DNA of 64,000 nucleotides from CAMTWZ01 sp041749075 (GCA_041749075.1 JBGTBY010000034.1:53025-117024); one strand, 5' to 3'. Positions 52,258 to 61,464 are shown, counted from the first letter of the stretch. A program made the numbers and translations. The notes: generated from the sequence alone by a model not told the origin.

Positions 52258-52911
52258 TTGATGCCCTTTCGCGAAGCGTGGGATGTACAAGCTTCGTTTC
52301 AAAAGACATTGATCGACGAGAAATTGCAGGTCCGGAATGGAGCGATCATCGAATCCCCATCCCCGGACCTGCTTCTGTTTGTGGAACATCCGCATGTGTA
52401 CACGCTCGGAAAAAGTGGTGACGTGGCGAATCTGCTCCGCGAAGAAGCCGAATTTGTGAAGATCGACCGAGGTGGGGACATCACCTATCATGGTCCGGGA
52501 CAAGTTGTGGGATATCCCATCCTCGATCTCGACAGATATTACACCGACATCCATCGCTATTTGCGCGAATTGGAAGAGGTCATCATCCGCGTCTGCGCCG
52601 ATTATGGTATCACTGCCGGACGCGAAGCGAAGCAAACCGGTGTGTGGGTGGATGGGGCCAAGATCTGCGCGATGGGCATCAAATGCTCACGCTGGGTGAC
52701 GATGCATGGCTTCGCTCTGAATGTGAACACCGATTTGGGCTACTTCAACCACATCATTCCATGCGGCATTTCCGATAAATCGGTGACCAGCCTGCAACAA
52801 TTGCTTGGGCGGCAGGTGGATCTGATCGAGGTGCGACAACGCATCATCACGCACGTCTCAGAGGTGTTCCAAGCCCGAATGCATTTACGAAACCCGTATC
52901 TTAAACCATGA
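52258..52911 (+). CDS. lipB: Octanoyltransferase LipB
   Basis: It transfers octanoyl from acyl carrier protein to lipoyl domains. 217 residues from the TTG at 52258; an ATG follows at 52261. Catalytic blocks are VEHPHVYTLGKSGD, RGGDITYHGPGQVVGYPILDL, and the Lys/Cys site AKICAMGIKCSRWVTMHGFALN with IPCGISDKSVTSL. The preceding in-frame codons read IDVIDLGL, which matches the family's first strand, so translation may start earlier at ATT 52237 or CTG 52228. It overlaps lipA by 4 nt. Confidence 0.94.
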   Translation: MMPFREAWDVQASFQKTLIDEKLQVRNGAIIESPSPDLLLFVEHPHVYTLGKSGDVANLLREEAEFVKIDRGGDITYHGPGQVVGYPILDLDRYYTDIHRYLRELEEVIIRVCADYGITAGREAKQTGVWVDGAKICAMGIKCSRWVTMHGFALNVNTDLGYFNHIIPCGISDKSVTSLQQLLGRQVDLIEVRQRIITHVSEVFQARMHLRNPYLKP

Positions 52912-53774
52912 TCATCGAAACCGAACAACCCATTGCCAAACGCCGTCCCGACTGGCTTCGAGTGAAGCTCCCGCAAGGTCCGGTGTTCAAAGACGTGGCC
53001 GACATCATCAGCTCTCATAAGCTGAACACCGTTTGTGCCGAAGCCCGATGCCCGAACATGGGCGAATGTTGGAGCGCCGGAACGGCCACATTCATGATTT
53101 TAGGGGATGTGTGCACCCGCTCATGCGGATTTTGCGCCATCAAAACCGGTCGCCCACCCAAAGATCTGGATTGGGACGAACCGAACCGCGTGGCCAGTGC
53201 CGCCAAACTGATGAAACTGAAGCACGCCGTGATCACATCCGTGAACCGTGACGAACGAAAAGACGGAGGCGCTCCGATTTTCGCCGACACGATCCACCGG
53301 CTTCGTGAAGAGATTCCCGGAATCACGATCGAAGTGTTGATTCCGGATTTCCGCGGCGCCTGGGATGCCTTGCAAACCGTGATCGACGCGAAACCCGAAG
53401 TGTTGAACCACAATTTGGAAACCGTAAGCCGGATGTACGGTGTTGTGCGTCCGCAAGCGAAATATGCGCGCTCTCTCGAGCTGTTGGCCCGTTGCAAAGA
53501 AGCCGGATTGCGTACGAAAACAGGAATCATGGTCGGACTCGGAGAGTCGCCTGCCGAAGTGTTTGAATTGATGGATGATGTGGCCGCGAACAAGGTAGAC
53601 GTGCTTACCATTGGCCAATACATGCAGCCCACACAGATGCACCTTCCCGTAGTGGAATGGGTTCATCCGGACATGTTCGCCACCTATAAAGAGATCGGTG
53701 AAGCCAAAGGAATCGGGCATGTGGAAAGCGGTCCGTTGGTGCGTTCATCCTACCACGCAGAGCGTCACGTGTGA
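52908..53774 (+). CDS. lipA: Lipoyl synthase LipA
   Basis: A radical SAM enzyme that inserts two sulfurs into octanoyl groups. 288 residues. The auxiliary cluster motif CAEARCPNMGEC, then the radical SAM CTRSCGFC, TSVNRDE, LNHNLETV, and the C-terminal RSSYHA serine ligand. Start in the ATGA overlap with lipB. It completes the lpdA-lipB-lipA unit for lipoylation. Confidence 0.97.
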   Translation: MIIETEQPIAKRRPDWLRVKLPQGPVFKDVADIISSHKLNTVCAEARCPNMGECWSAGTATFMILGDVCTRSCGFCAIKTGRPPKDLDWDEPNRVASAAKLMKLKHAVITSVNRDERKDGGAPIFADTIHRLREEIPGITIEVLIPDFRGAWDALQTVIDAKPEVLNHNLETVSRMYGVVRPQAKYARSLELLARCKEAGLRTKTGIMVGLGESPAEVFELMDDVAANKVDVLTIGQYMQPTQMHLPVVEWVHPDMFATYKEIGEAKGIGHVESGPLVRSSYHAERHV

Positions 53775-53825
53775 AAAACCACTATATTTCCGAGACATCC
53801 TCAACCTAGGTCTTCTGGAGAAATC

Positions 53826-54467
53826 GTGGTCGAATATATCGTTGTTGGGATAGTCAGCTATCTCATCGGGTCCATCCCATCCGCACTATGGATGGGAAAG
53901 ATTACAAAAGGCATCGACATCCGTGAGCATGGCAGCGGAAACGTCGGCACCACCAACACATTCCGAGTGCTCGGATGGAAGAGTGGTGTGGTTGTGGCCG
54001 CGATAGACCTGAGCAAGGGTTGGCTCGCATCCAATATGGTTGCGAAAATCGTACCGCACGGGGAGTATTATGTTTTGGTGAGCATGACCGCCGGTCTGAT
54101 CGCCGTGATTGGCCATATGTTTCCGATCTATTCCAGTTTTCGTGGGGGGAAAGGAGCCATTACCGCAGGCGGTGTGATGTTGGGTGTGGCGCCGGTCTCC
54201 GCCCTATTGGCAATGGCCGTGTTTCTGATCGTGATGTTCACGACGCGCTACGTATCGCTTGCGTCTATCCTGGCGGTTCTCAGCTATCCCGTCATGCTCA
54301 TGTTCGCGTTCGACAAGGCGGTACTCGCGGGTCCCTATCTTATGATCGCTGGTATCCTCATCCCGCTAACGGTGGTCATCAAGCATAAAGACAACATCGT
54401 TCGACTGCTCAAGGGCACCGAAAACCGCATTCCTCCCTTTTTCAAATCCAAAACCGCGACCCAATGA
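53826..54467 (+). CDS. plsY: Glycerol-3-phosphate acyltransferase PlsY
   Basis: It acylates glycerol-3-phosphate with acyl-phosphate at the inner membrane. 213 residues, GTG start 53826 after a GGAG-like stretch. Motifs are GSIPSALWMGK, EHGSGNVGTTNTFRVLG and FRGGKG, and about five membrane segments. The 51-nt gap after lipA contains CTATATTTCCG, a near-consensus -7 element. It overlaps gpsA by 4 nt, pairing substrate and enzyme genes. Confidence 0.95.
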   Translation: MVEYIVVGIVSYLIGSIPSALWMGKITKGIDIREHGSGNVGTTNTFRVLGWKSGVVVAAIDLSKGWLASNMVAKIVPHGEYYVLVSMTAGLIAVIGHMFPIYSSFRGGKGAITAGGVMLGVAPVSALLAMAVFLIVMFTTRYVSLASILAVLSYPVMLMFAFDKAVLAGPYLMIAGILIPLTVVIKHKDNIVRLLKGTENRIPPFFKSKTATQ

Positions 54468-55474
54468 AAGCCACTGTGATCGGAGCCGGAAGTTGGGGAA
54501 CCGCACTCGCGGTCGTGTTGCAATCAAACGGGCATGATGTCCGCATTTGGGCGCGTGAAAAAGAGATCGCCGATGCGATCAACCTGGATCACCATAATCC
54601 GACCTACCTTCCCGATTTGGCCCTGCCCCCGGCCATCACAGCCTACACCGATCTGGCCGATTGTGCCCGGAACCGGGATCTGATTGTGTTCGCGACTCCA
54701 TCCCACACCATGCGCGAAGTCTCATTGCGCGTTCGGAATTATCTGGACGGGGATGAGATCGTTGTCAGCGTGTCGAAAGGCATCGAAGACATGACCTATC
54801 TCACCATGACGCAGGTCTTGGCCGAGACACTCAAAAATGTGGTGAAAGAAGACAATATCGGCGCTCTTTATGGTCCCAGCCATGCCGAAGAAGTCAGCCG
54901 GTTGAAGCCGACGGCTTTGGTATCGGCGGCATCCTCAAAGAGTGCGGCTCTTGCCATCCAGCAAGCCTTTCTCACCCCGATGTTCCGTGTGTATGTGAAC
55001 CATGATCTGATCGGGGTCGAAATCGCCGGATCCGTCAAGAACATCATGGCGATCGCAGCTGGAATCGTAGATGGTGCCGGATTGGGCGACAATGCCAAAG
55101 CGGCGTTGCTCACCCGCGGACTGCAAGAAATGAAACGACTTGGCATGCGGATGGGAGCCTCGCAAGACACCTTCGCCGGATTGGCCGGAATTGGAGATTT
55201 GATCGTGACCTGCACCTCTGAACATAGCCGGAACCGATATGTGGGCTATCACATCGGGAAAGGCGAGAAACTCGGGGATATCATCTCTCGCATGGCGATG
55301 GTGGCCGAAGGGGTGAATACCACGAAATCCGTTTATGGGTGGTCGCAAAAGATGAATGTGGAAATGCCCATCACCGAACGGGTGTATGAAATTCTTTTCA
55401 AAGACAAAGACGCGATGGAGGCCATGCGGGAATTAATGACCCGAGAGGCCAAAGATGAAATTCTGTCGTACTAA
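54464..55474 (+). CDS. gpsA: Glycerol-3-phosphate dehydrogenase [NAD(P)+]
   Basis: It makes sn-glycerol-3-phosphate for phospholipids, directly feeding PlsY. 336 residues. N-terminal GAGSWGTALAVVLQSNGHDV, IWAREKEIADAIN, VSVSKGIED, GPSHAEEVSR, the catalytic Lys in IAGSVKNIMAIAAG and the C-terminal GLAGIGDLIVTC. Start in ATGA overlap with plsY. Confidence 0.97.
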   Translation: MKATVIGAGSWGTALAVVLQSNGHDVRIWAREKEIADAINLDHHNPTYLPDLALPPAITAYTDLADCARNRDLIVFATPSHTMREVSLRVRNYLDGDEIVVSVSKGIEDMTYLTMTQVLAETLKNVVKEDNIGALYGPSHAEEVSRLKPTALVSAASSKSAALAIQQAFLTPMFRVYVNHDLIGVEIAGSVKNIMAIAAGIVDGAGLGDNAKAALLTRGLQEMKRLGMRMGASQDTFAGLAGIGDLIVTCTSEHSRNRYVGYHIGKGEKLGDIISRMAMVAEGVNTTKSVYGWSQKMNVEMPITERVYEILFKDKDAMEAMRELMTREAKDEILSY

Positions 55475-55491
55475 TCGGCGTTCAGTTCTTC

Positions 55492-56148
55492 ATGAAAGCT
55501 CCTGTCGTTTCCAACATGTCGTTGGCCGATTTCAAACGGCTTGTGAAAACCGGCGAAGGCACCTATCTCGAATTCAAACGGACGATCTCCTCGCCTGAAA
55601 AACTGGCCCGGGAAATCGCGGCGTTTTCCAACACACGTGGTGGAATCCTCATCATTGGGGTGAACGACAACAAAACCATCACCGGTGTGGAAAGCTTTTA
55701 TGAGGAGGAAATGGCCCTTGAAAAAGCATTGGATTACTATTGTCGCCCAGCAGTGGATGCCGACATCGAACTGCTTCCCTACTACGATGACCGCGAGTTG
55801 ATCATCGTGCGCATTCCGGAAGCCGAGCGGAAACCGGTTGCGGTGGATGCGGATGGAAAACGCACCGTGTACATCCGCGATAAGGATAAAAGCATCCAAG
55901 CGAGCAAGGAAGTGGCGTCTGTGCTACGGAATTCGACCTCGGCTAGCGGTATCAATTTCCAATACGGACCCAACGAACAGCGCCTGTTCCGATATCTGGG
56001 CGAGTACGAACGCATTACCGTCTCGGAATTCGCGAACCTGGTGAACATCAGTCAGAGACGGGCATCCCGCACCCTGGTGAACCTGGTTTCAGCGGGCATA
56101 TTGAGGCTGTTCAGCCACGAAAAGCAGGAATTTTTCACTCACGCCTGA
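55492..56148 (+). CDS. AlbA_2/Schlafen-type ATP-binding domain protein with winged helix
   Basis: A 218-residue protein. The N-terminal divergent AAA-4/AlbA_2 domain (about 10-150) has EGTYLEFKRT, AAFSNTRGGILIIGVND, and a YIRDKDKS motif. A C-terminal winged helix-turn-helix (about 160-215) has TVSEFANLVNISQRRASRTLVNLV. This fold is found in transcriptional regulators and in some phage-defence proteins. Here it sits between gpsA (17 nt) and the Fe-S carrier gene in a housekeeping run. Regulatory role inferred. Confidence 0.82.
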   Translation: MKAPVVSNMSLADFKRLVKTGEGTYLEFKRTISSPEKLAREIAAFSNTRGGILIIGVNDNKTITGVESFYEEEMALEKALDYYCRPAVDADIELLPYYDDRELIIVRIPEAERKPVAVDADGKRTVYIRDKDKSIQASKEVASVLRNSTSASGINFQYGPNEQRLFRYLGEYERITVSEFANLVNISQRRASRTLVNLVSAGILRLFSHEKQEFFTHA

Positions 56149-56177
56149 ATTCTTCTTATTTTGATTGAATCTAAATC

Positions 56178-56531
56178 GTGATTCAAACAGATATGGTTGA
56201 AACGGAAACAGTAGAATTGACGACATCGGCGGTGAAGCAGATCCTGAAAATCCGTGCGGCGGAACAGGTTCCGGGCGATCATTACCTTCGCATCGGCGTG
56301 AAAGGTGGTGGATGTTCTGGGATGAGTTATATCCTTGAGTTCGGCGCGAAATCGGATATGGATGTCCTCATTGAGCAAAATGGGTTGGAAATGGTGGTCG
56401 ATAAGCGTCACCTGTTGTATTTGGGCGGAACACAGCTTGATTTTTCCGAAGGCTTGGATAACCGCGGCTTCGTGTTCACCAACCCAAAAGCGACGAGCAC
56501 CTGCGGTTGTGGAACATCCTTCAGTGCCTGA
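56178..56531 (+). CDS. A-type iron-sulfur carrier protein
   Basis: A 117-residue IscA/ErpA/SufA-type protein that carries clusters to apo-enzymes. The three ligand Cys are in GGGCSGMSY and TCGCGTSF. Start GTG 56178 or ATG 56193; both keep the whole domain. Function fits nearby LipA, which needs two clusters. Its stop overlaps the following GTG start by 8 nt. Confidence 0.92.
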   Translation: MIQTDMVETETVELTTSAVKQILKIRAAEQVPGDHYLRIGVKGGGCSGMSYILEFGAKSDMDVLIEQNGLEMVVDKRHLLYLGGTQLDFSEGLDNRGFVFTNPKATSTCGCGTSFSA

Positions 56532-57717
56532 TTCCTCTCGCTTCGGCGGACTGCTTGCCGCGGCGCGCCACATCGAATCGGATCTCATCTCGTTACGACG
56601 CACGCTTCATGCCGAGCCGGAAGTGGGATTCAACGAATTCAAGACCTCCAAGCGCTTAAGGGAGTCCTGCGAAGCGGCCGGCGCGGCCACATCCGAAAGC
56701 ATCGCCGAAACCGGTTTTTATGTGGATTTGGGACCGAAAACGGGTCCGATCATCGCGTATCGCACCGACATCGACGGATTGCCCATACAAGATTTCAAGA
56801 CCGTGGGCTATTGCAGCACGAAACCCGGATTCGGTCATCTCTGTGGCCACGACGTTCACAGCACCGTCGCAACTGGTATTGTCCGATTGCTGAAGCCGCT
56901 CGAAGCTTCTTTAAACAAGCGTGTGCGTGTGTTTTTTCAGCCAGCGGAAGAAACATCCCCATCCGGCGCGCCACTCATCCTTCAAGCCGGCGTTCTTGAC
57001 CAGGCAGAGTTGGTGATGGGTATGCATTGCGACCCAACGCTTCCCTCTGGCCAAATGGGGCTGAAAGCCGGCGCCGACACCGCATCCTTTGATGGATTCG
57101 ACATCACCGTGAAATCCCCCTTCACGCTGCACTCGGCTCGTCCGCATACGGGTCCCGACGCGATGTGGATCGCGCTCAAACTCGCATCCGAGTTATATGC
57201 TTTGCCCACCCGCATCACAGATTCGCAAGTGCCGAGTGTGATCGCTGTCGGTACGTTTCATGGCGGCGAAGCGATCAACGCCATTCCCGATACGGTGCGG
57301 TTTACGGGCACCATCCGCACGTCTGGACAGCATGAGCGTGATATTCTCAATGAGCATGTTGAAAAGTTGCTCAAAGCCTATGAATCGGTGTATGGCGTGT
57401 CCGTGACCCGTACTCGTCACGAAGGCGCTCCACCTGTGATGAACGATCCGCAACTCACGCAACGAGTGGGCGGAAAACTCGCCTCTTTGATGGGAGCGAA
57501 GAACGTGGTTCCGCGCCATCAAAGCATGGGCGCGGAAGATTTCGGGCATTACACCGCGAAGATACCAGGTGTGTTTATCCGCGTAGGGTCACAGAAAAAC
57601 TCCGACACCGCCCACGAATTGCATAGCAATTATTTCGATGTGGACGAGTCGATCATCGCTCCGACCTGCGCCTACTTCGCCGATACGCTCATTGCGTTGG
57701 CGAATTCCGAAATCTGA
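56524..57717 (+). CDS. M20 family amidohydrolase/peptidase
   Basis: A 397-residue zinc hydrolase of the aminoacylase/hippurate hydrolase group. It has an N-terminal RRTLHAEPEVGFNEFKT, metal ligands in RTDIDGLPI, GHLCGHDVHST, QPAEETSPSGA, and later HQSMGAEDFG. Substrate unknown. The start is taken at GTG 56524, inside the Fe-S carrier stop; the frame continues upstream but only as a shadow of that gene. The 3' end abuts hslO with zero gap. Confidence 0.87.
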   Translation: MPDSSRFGGLLAAARHIESDLISLRRTLHAEPEVGFNEFKTSKRLRESCEAAGAATSESIAETGFYVDLGPKTGPIIAYRTDIDGLPIQDFKTVGYCSTKPGFGHLCGHDVHSTVATGIVRLLKPLEASLNKRVRVFFQPAEETSPSGAPLILQAGVLDQAELVMGMHCDPTLPSGQMGLKAGADTASFDGFDITVKSPFTLHSARPHTGPDAMWIALKLASELYALPTRITDSQVPSVIAVGTFHGGEAINAIPDTVRFTGTIRTSGQHERDILNEHVEKLLKAYESVYGVSVTRTRHEGAPPVMNDPQLTQRVGGKLASLMGAKNVVPRHQSMGAEDFGHYTAKIPGVFIRVGSQKNSDTAHELHSNYFDVDESIIAPTCAYFADTLIALANSEI

Positions 57718-58623
57718 TCAGTTCATCTTGATCTTTTTGTCGCGGATGAGGCCTTGGATTTCCACCGGTTCGATCTTGTACACATTGTTGCAGTAGTGAC
57801 AGACCAATTCCTGGGTGGTGTCTGCCATGGCAGTGAGTTCGTTCAGGTCCAGCATCGACAAGGCCGTCACGAAACGATCTTTTGTGCAACGACAGAAGTA
57901 GTGAACGGGATTCCGGTCCAACTCTTTGGATCCCAATGATCCGGCAACGGCTTCCATTAGCGTGTCGATGTACTCTCCAGCCAAGAGTCGTTCCCCGATC
58001 GGCATCAACGCCGTGATGTTCGCTTGCAACGCATCGATGGCATCTTCTGGTGCACCGGGCAGTGCTTGTACCAGGATTCCTCCGGCTGCAAGCACATGTC
58101 CGGATTCATCCAGCTGAACATCCAATGTGATGGCGGATGGAATCTGCTCTGACTGAAACAGATAGTAGGCGATATCCTCACTCACATTTCCTTTCACGAG
58201 TTCGACGGTTCCGGTAGTCGCATGAGCCTCGTTATACAAGGTTTTGGTGAAGGTGAGAACACCGAGTCCGAGGCCATCACCGATTCCGGACGCCGTTTCA
58301 TAATCCAGTTCGGCGAGCGGATTCGCCACATAACCCCGCATTTCTCCGACCGCATTCGCTTCGGTGATCACATGCTGCAAGGGTCCGTTGCCCTGAAGAT
58401 CAACGCGGATCCGCTCTTCCCCTTTGAGTTCGCTAGCGAGCAGGATAGTACCGGTCAGCGCCCGCCCCAGTATCACGGCCGCCAGTGGCGATAAGCCATG
58501 TTTTTGGGATGCGAGTTGCACGGCTTCCGTGGTTTTGACCACAGACAGCTTGAAAAAACCGTCGGATGTGATGCCCTTGATGAGCCGGTCTTTTTGGAGG
58601 AATTGTTCTTTTTTAGAAATCAT
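57718..58623 (-). CDS. hslO: Redox-regulated chaperone Hsp33
   Basis: A holdase activated by oxidative unfolding. 301 residues. The C-terminal Zn switch shows CRC (HYFCRCTKD) and CHYC (ELVCHYCNN), four Cys as in the family (CxC...CxxC). Upstream of the ATG the minus strand has TATTTTG, one base short of the usual -7 element. It is monocistronic, with the ldh terminator behind it. Confidence 0.94.
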   Translation of the reverse strand: MISKKEQFLQKDRLIKGITSDGFFKLSVVKTTEAVQLASQKHGLSPLAAVILGRALTGTILLASELKGEERIRVDLQGNGPLQHVITEANAVGEMRGYVANPLAELDYETASGIGDGLGLGVLTFTKTLYNEAHATTGTVELVKGNVSEDIAYYLFQSEQIPSAITLDVQLDESGHVLAAGGILVQALPGAPEDAIDALQANITALMPIGERLLAGEYIDTLMEAVAGSLGSKELDRNPVHYFCRCTKDRFVTALSMLDLNELTAMADTTQELVCHYCNNVYKIEPVEIQGLIRDKKIKMN

Positions 58624-58644
58624 CCCTCAAAATACGGATAAAAA

Positions 58645-58674
58645 AAAGGCGGGCTGTGTCACCAGGCCGCCTTT
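58645..58674 (-). terminator. Rho-independent terminator of the leucine-dehydrogenase-type gene
   Basis: Stem AAAGGCGG (58645-58652) with CCGCCTTT (58667-58674), and on the minus strand a T run follows (reverse of 58638-58647). It lies just after the dehydrogenase stop at 58710 and before the hslO start at 58623. Confidence 0.78.
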
Positions 58675-58709
58675 CATGTTAGGGATGTTAGGGTAAATTC
58701 GTGGGCTTG

Positions 58710-59870
58710 TCAGCCTTTGGAGCGGTTCAGTTCTCCAAGGCGCCCCGAAAAAGTACTATTCGACGCGTACAACTGTTTGATATGTCCGATTCGGGCCAAG
58801 CGTTGCTCGGCAAGATGATTTGAGGCTTCGTAGGTCGGAATTCCTTCCTGTTCTGCCAGATTTAAGATGTTCAGAATGGTGTCGTAGATCCGGGTAGCTT
58901 GCTCATGTGCGTAATCATGATTGTAGCCTTCCAATTCATTTGCCACATTGATCAGTCCACCGGCGTTGATCACATAATCGGGCGCATATAGGATGCCGCG
59001 ATCGCGAAGCATCTCCCCGTGTTTGCTTTCATCATCCAACTGATTGTTCGCACAACCGGCGATGATCGAACACTTGAGCCTTGGGATGGAATCCGAGTTC
59101 AAAATACCGCCCAAAGCGCATGGACTGAACACATCCACATCCAAGTCGAAAATTTGATCGGGGTGAACCACTTCTGCGCCCACATCATAGGCCATACGGT
59201 TCACTTTTTCAGGGAAAATATCGCACACAAACAGGATGGCGCCTTCTTTTTTCAACATCTGAGCCAAATGCGTGCTCACTGCTCCCGCGCCTTGTATGGA
59301 TACTCTCTTGCCTTTCAGGCTGTCTGATCCATACACTTTGTTCGCGCAGGCTTTCATTCCCATGTAGGTTCCGAGTGCGGTCACAGAAGAAGGATCGCCC
59401 GACCCACCTAACGCGCGGGAGATGCCGGTCACATATTTGGTCTCCATCCGCACATATTCCATATCGCGGACGGTGACGCCCACATCTTCTGCGGTGATGT
59501 ACCGACCTGCAAGACCTTCCACGAACCGTCCATAGGAGCGGAATAAAGCTTCGTTCTTATCTGTTTTGGGATCTCCGATGATGACAGCTTTGCCACCTCC
59601 GAGATTGAGTCCGGCAACAGCGGCCTTATACGTCATGCCGCGCGACAGACGGAGCACGTCGCGGATGGCGTCTTGTTCGGATTTGTACGGCCACATGCGT
59701 GTGCCACCCAAGGCCGGGCCCAAGGTGGTGTTGTGAATCGCGATGATGGCGCGGAGACCCACTTTGGGGTCGGAGCAGATGATCACTTGTTCGTGTTCGC
59801 GTTTCTCGATCTGGCTGAAGATCGGAAAGGAGGAATCGACGGTGATTTCGGTAATTAGGTCGGTTGGCAT
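58710..59870 (-). CDS. Leucine/valine-type dehydrogenase (ELFV family)
   Basis: It oxidatively deaminates branched-chain amino acids with NAD+, or a related amino acid. 386 residues. N-terminal GLRAIIAIHNTTLGPALGG, the catalytic Lys region MTYKAAVAGLNLGGGKAV, TAEDVGVTVRDMEYV, GISRALGGSGDPSSVTALG, and Rossmann GAGAVSTHLA. Homology to octameric leucine dehydrogenase is stronger than to glutamate dehydrogenase. It shares an operator-like palindrome with gdhA. The upstream minus strand has TTTCTTTG (59899-59906), one base off consensus. Confidence 0.9.
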   Translation of the reverse strand: MPTDLITEITVDSSFPIFSQIEKREHEQVIICSDPKVGLRAIIAIHNTTLGPALGGTRMWPYKSEQDAIRDVLRLSRGMTYKAAVAGLNLGGGKAVIIGDPKTDKNEALFRSYGRFVEGLAGRYITAEDVGVTVRDMEYVRMETKYVTGISRALGGSGDPSSVTALGTYMGMKACANKVYGSDSLKGKRVSIQGAGAVSTHLAQMLKKEGAILFVCDIFPEKVNRMAYDVGAEVVHPDQIFDLDVDVFSPCALGGILNSDSIPRLKCSIIAGCANNQLDDESKHGEMLRDRGILYAPDYVINAGGLINVANELEGYNHDYAHEQATRIYDTILNILNLAEQEGIPTYEASNHLAEQRLARIGHIKQLYASNSTFSGRLGELNRSKG

Positions 59871-59910
59871 GTAATGTGTTTCAGGAGCGGTAAGTATACA
59901 AAGAAAATCA

Positions 59911-59924
59911 GAAAAGCGCTTCCA
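59911..59924. promoter_or_regulatory. GAAAAGCGCTTCCA palindrome upstream of the leucine-dehydrogenase-type gene
   Basis: It matches the sites before gdhA (7894-7909, 7951-7965). It lies immediately upstream of the near-consensus -7 element of the dehydrogenase gene, where a bound repressor would block transcription. Confidence 0.5.
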
Positions 59925-59941
59925 GACACATCAAAAAAAAG

Positions 59942-61081
59942 TCAGAACTTTTTTTTACTTGAATAAATCGAGTAGGTCACCAATTCCACATCCAACGGAC
60001 CGTTTCTCATTTTCGTGACTTTTTCTTCTGTCAATCCCATGATATGTCGGAATTGGACATCGCTCGTGATGAAGGAGGCCTTATATCCATGAGCCCGTTC
60101 GAGCATCATGGTTTTCAGGTCGGTGTAGACATTTTGGAAGGTGTCCGATTCACCGATCCGTTCACCATAAGGAGGATTCGTGACGATCGCGCCCGGACCA
60201 GTTGGAATCCGGCACTTGCTCACCGGCACCACTCCTACCCGGATATTCTTCATCAGGCTTGCCGCGCTCATATTACTCATCGTGGCATCGATGGCTCCTT
60301 GCTCGATATCACTCCCGTAAATCCAGTCCACGTCACGCCGGACTTGCACTTTGGCTTCCATCATCAATCCCTGCCATAAGGATTTCCGGAACAACGGCCA
60401 TTTCATGACCCCGAAATGGGGATTCACCAAACCCGGAGCTTTTTTCTTCGCGATGAGCGCCGCTTCGATCAACAGGGTTCCCGAGCCACACATGGGATCG
60501 ACGAATGGCGTCTCTGGGTCCCATCCGCTAAGCGTGATGATTCCCGCGGCAAGAACTTCATTCAAGGGCGCTTTCCAGCCGTTTTTGCGATATCCGCGCT
60601 GGTTCAGGGATCGTCCGCATGGATCCAGATAAAGAGACGCCTGTCCTTCTTGATTCAAGTGCAAGTGGATGAGTACATCCGGATTCTTCACATCCACCGA
60701 TGGCCGCTCACCGAACCGCTCGCGAAACACATCGGCTACCGCATCTTTCGTCTTTTGCGACAAAAACACGCTATGATTGATGGTTCTGTGCGTGGTCACG
60801 GTATCGATGGCGATGGTATTCGTGCGACGAATATGATCATACCAAGCGACGGTCTTCGTGAGGTCGTAGATATCTTGTTCCGATTCGACGTGGCCGGATG
60901 TCATCGGCATCAGAATGCGGACTGACAGGCGCGAATGAATCAGGCTTTTGTATAAAACTTCTTCATCGCCTTCGAATTCGACACCACGAAGAACCGTTTT
61001 GGCGGATGTGGCCCCTAAACCGATTAGCTCCGCACGAAGAACCTCTTCCATTCCGGGAAGGGTTTTGGCAAAATAGGTCAT
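59942..61081 (-). CDS. THUMP-domain class I SAM-dependent RNA methyltransferase (RlmL-N/YpsC type)
   Basis: A 379-residue protein. The THUMP region (about 50-155) precedes a methyltransferase with the SAM motif FVDPMCGSGTLLIEAALIA, then YGSDIEQGAIDAT and the catalytic NPPYGERIG. The family methylates guanine N2 in 23S rRNA or tRNA. Start overlaps panD in ATGA. Its end carries a run KKKF coded by A-rich DNA, which forms part of the palindrome 59933-59956. Confidence 0.9.
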   Translation of the reverse strand: MTYFAKTLPGMEEVLRAELIGLGATSAKTVLRGVEFEGDEEVLYKSLIHSRLSVRILMPMTSGHVESEQDIYDLTKTVAWYDHIRRTNTIAIDTVTTHRTINHSVFLSQKTKDAVADVFRERFGERPSVDVKNPDVLIHLHLNQEGQASLYLDPCGRSLNQRGYRKNGWKAPLNEVLAAGIITLSGWDPETPFVDPMCGSGTLLIEAALIAKKKAPGLVNPHFGVMKWPLFRKSLWQGLMMEAKVQVRRDVDWIYGSDIEQGAIDATMSNMSAASLMKNIRVGVVPVSKCRIPTGPGAIVTNPPYGERIGESDTFQNVYTDLKTMMLERAHGYKASFITSDVQFRHIMGLTEEKVTKMRNGPLDVELVTYSIYSSKKKF

Positions 61082-61464
61082 GCGTAGGTCTGGCGGTAAA
61101 CCGACTCCGTCACGATCTGTGTCGGCTCATTGTCTTTGTTCATGATCACGATATGCGGCTGATGCGATTTCGCTTCTTCGGGCGTATAGTGGCCATAGGA
61201 AATCACAATCACACGATCGCCAACGGCATGCAAGCGGGCGGCTGGGCCATTCAGGCACACCACACGGCTTCCGCGCGGACCTGGAATGGTGTATGTCTCC
61301 AAACGGCTTCCGTTGTTCACATTCACCACCTGCACTTTCTCATAAGGCAGGAGTTTTGCTGTTTCCAATAGGTCTTCATCAATCGTGATGCTCCCTTCAT
61401 AGTAGAGATTGGCCTCTGTGACGGTGAGCAAGTGAAGCTTGGATTTGAATAATTCGAGAGTCAT
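61078..61464 (-). CDS. panD: Aspartate 1-decarboxylase
   Basis: A pyruvoyl enzyme making beta-alanine for pantothenate. 128 residues. The self-cleavage site is YYEGSITID (Gly-Ser). The substrate segment GPAARLHAVGDRVIVISY is present. It overlaps panC (4 nt) and the methyltransferase (4 nt). It belongs to the left-hand genome at the panC chimeric join. Confidence 0.95.
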   Translation of the reverse strand: MTLELFKSKLHLLTVTEANLYYEGSITIDEDLLETAKLLPYEKVQVVNVNNGSRLETYTIPGPRGSRVVCLNGPAARLHAVGDRVIVISYGHYTPEEAKSHQPHIVIMNKDNEPTQIVTESVYRQTYA

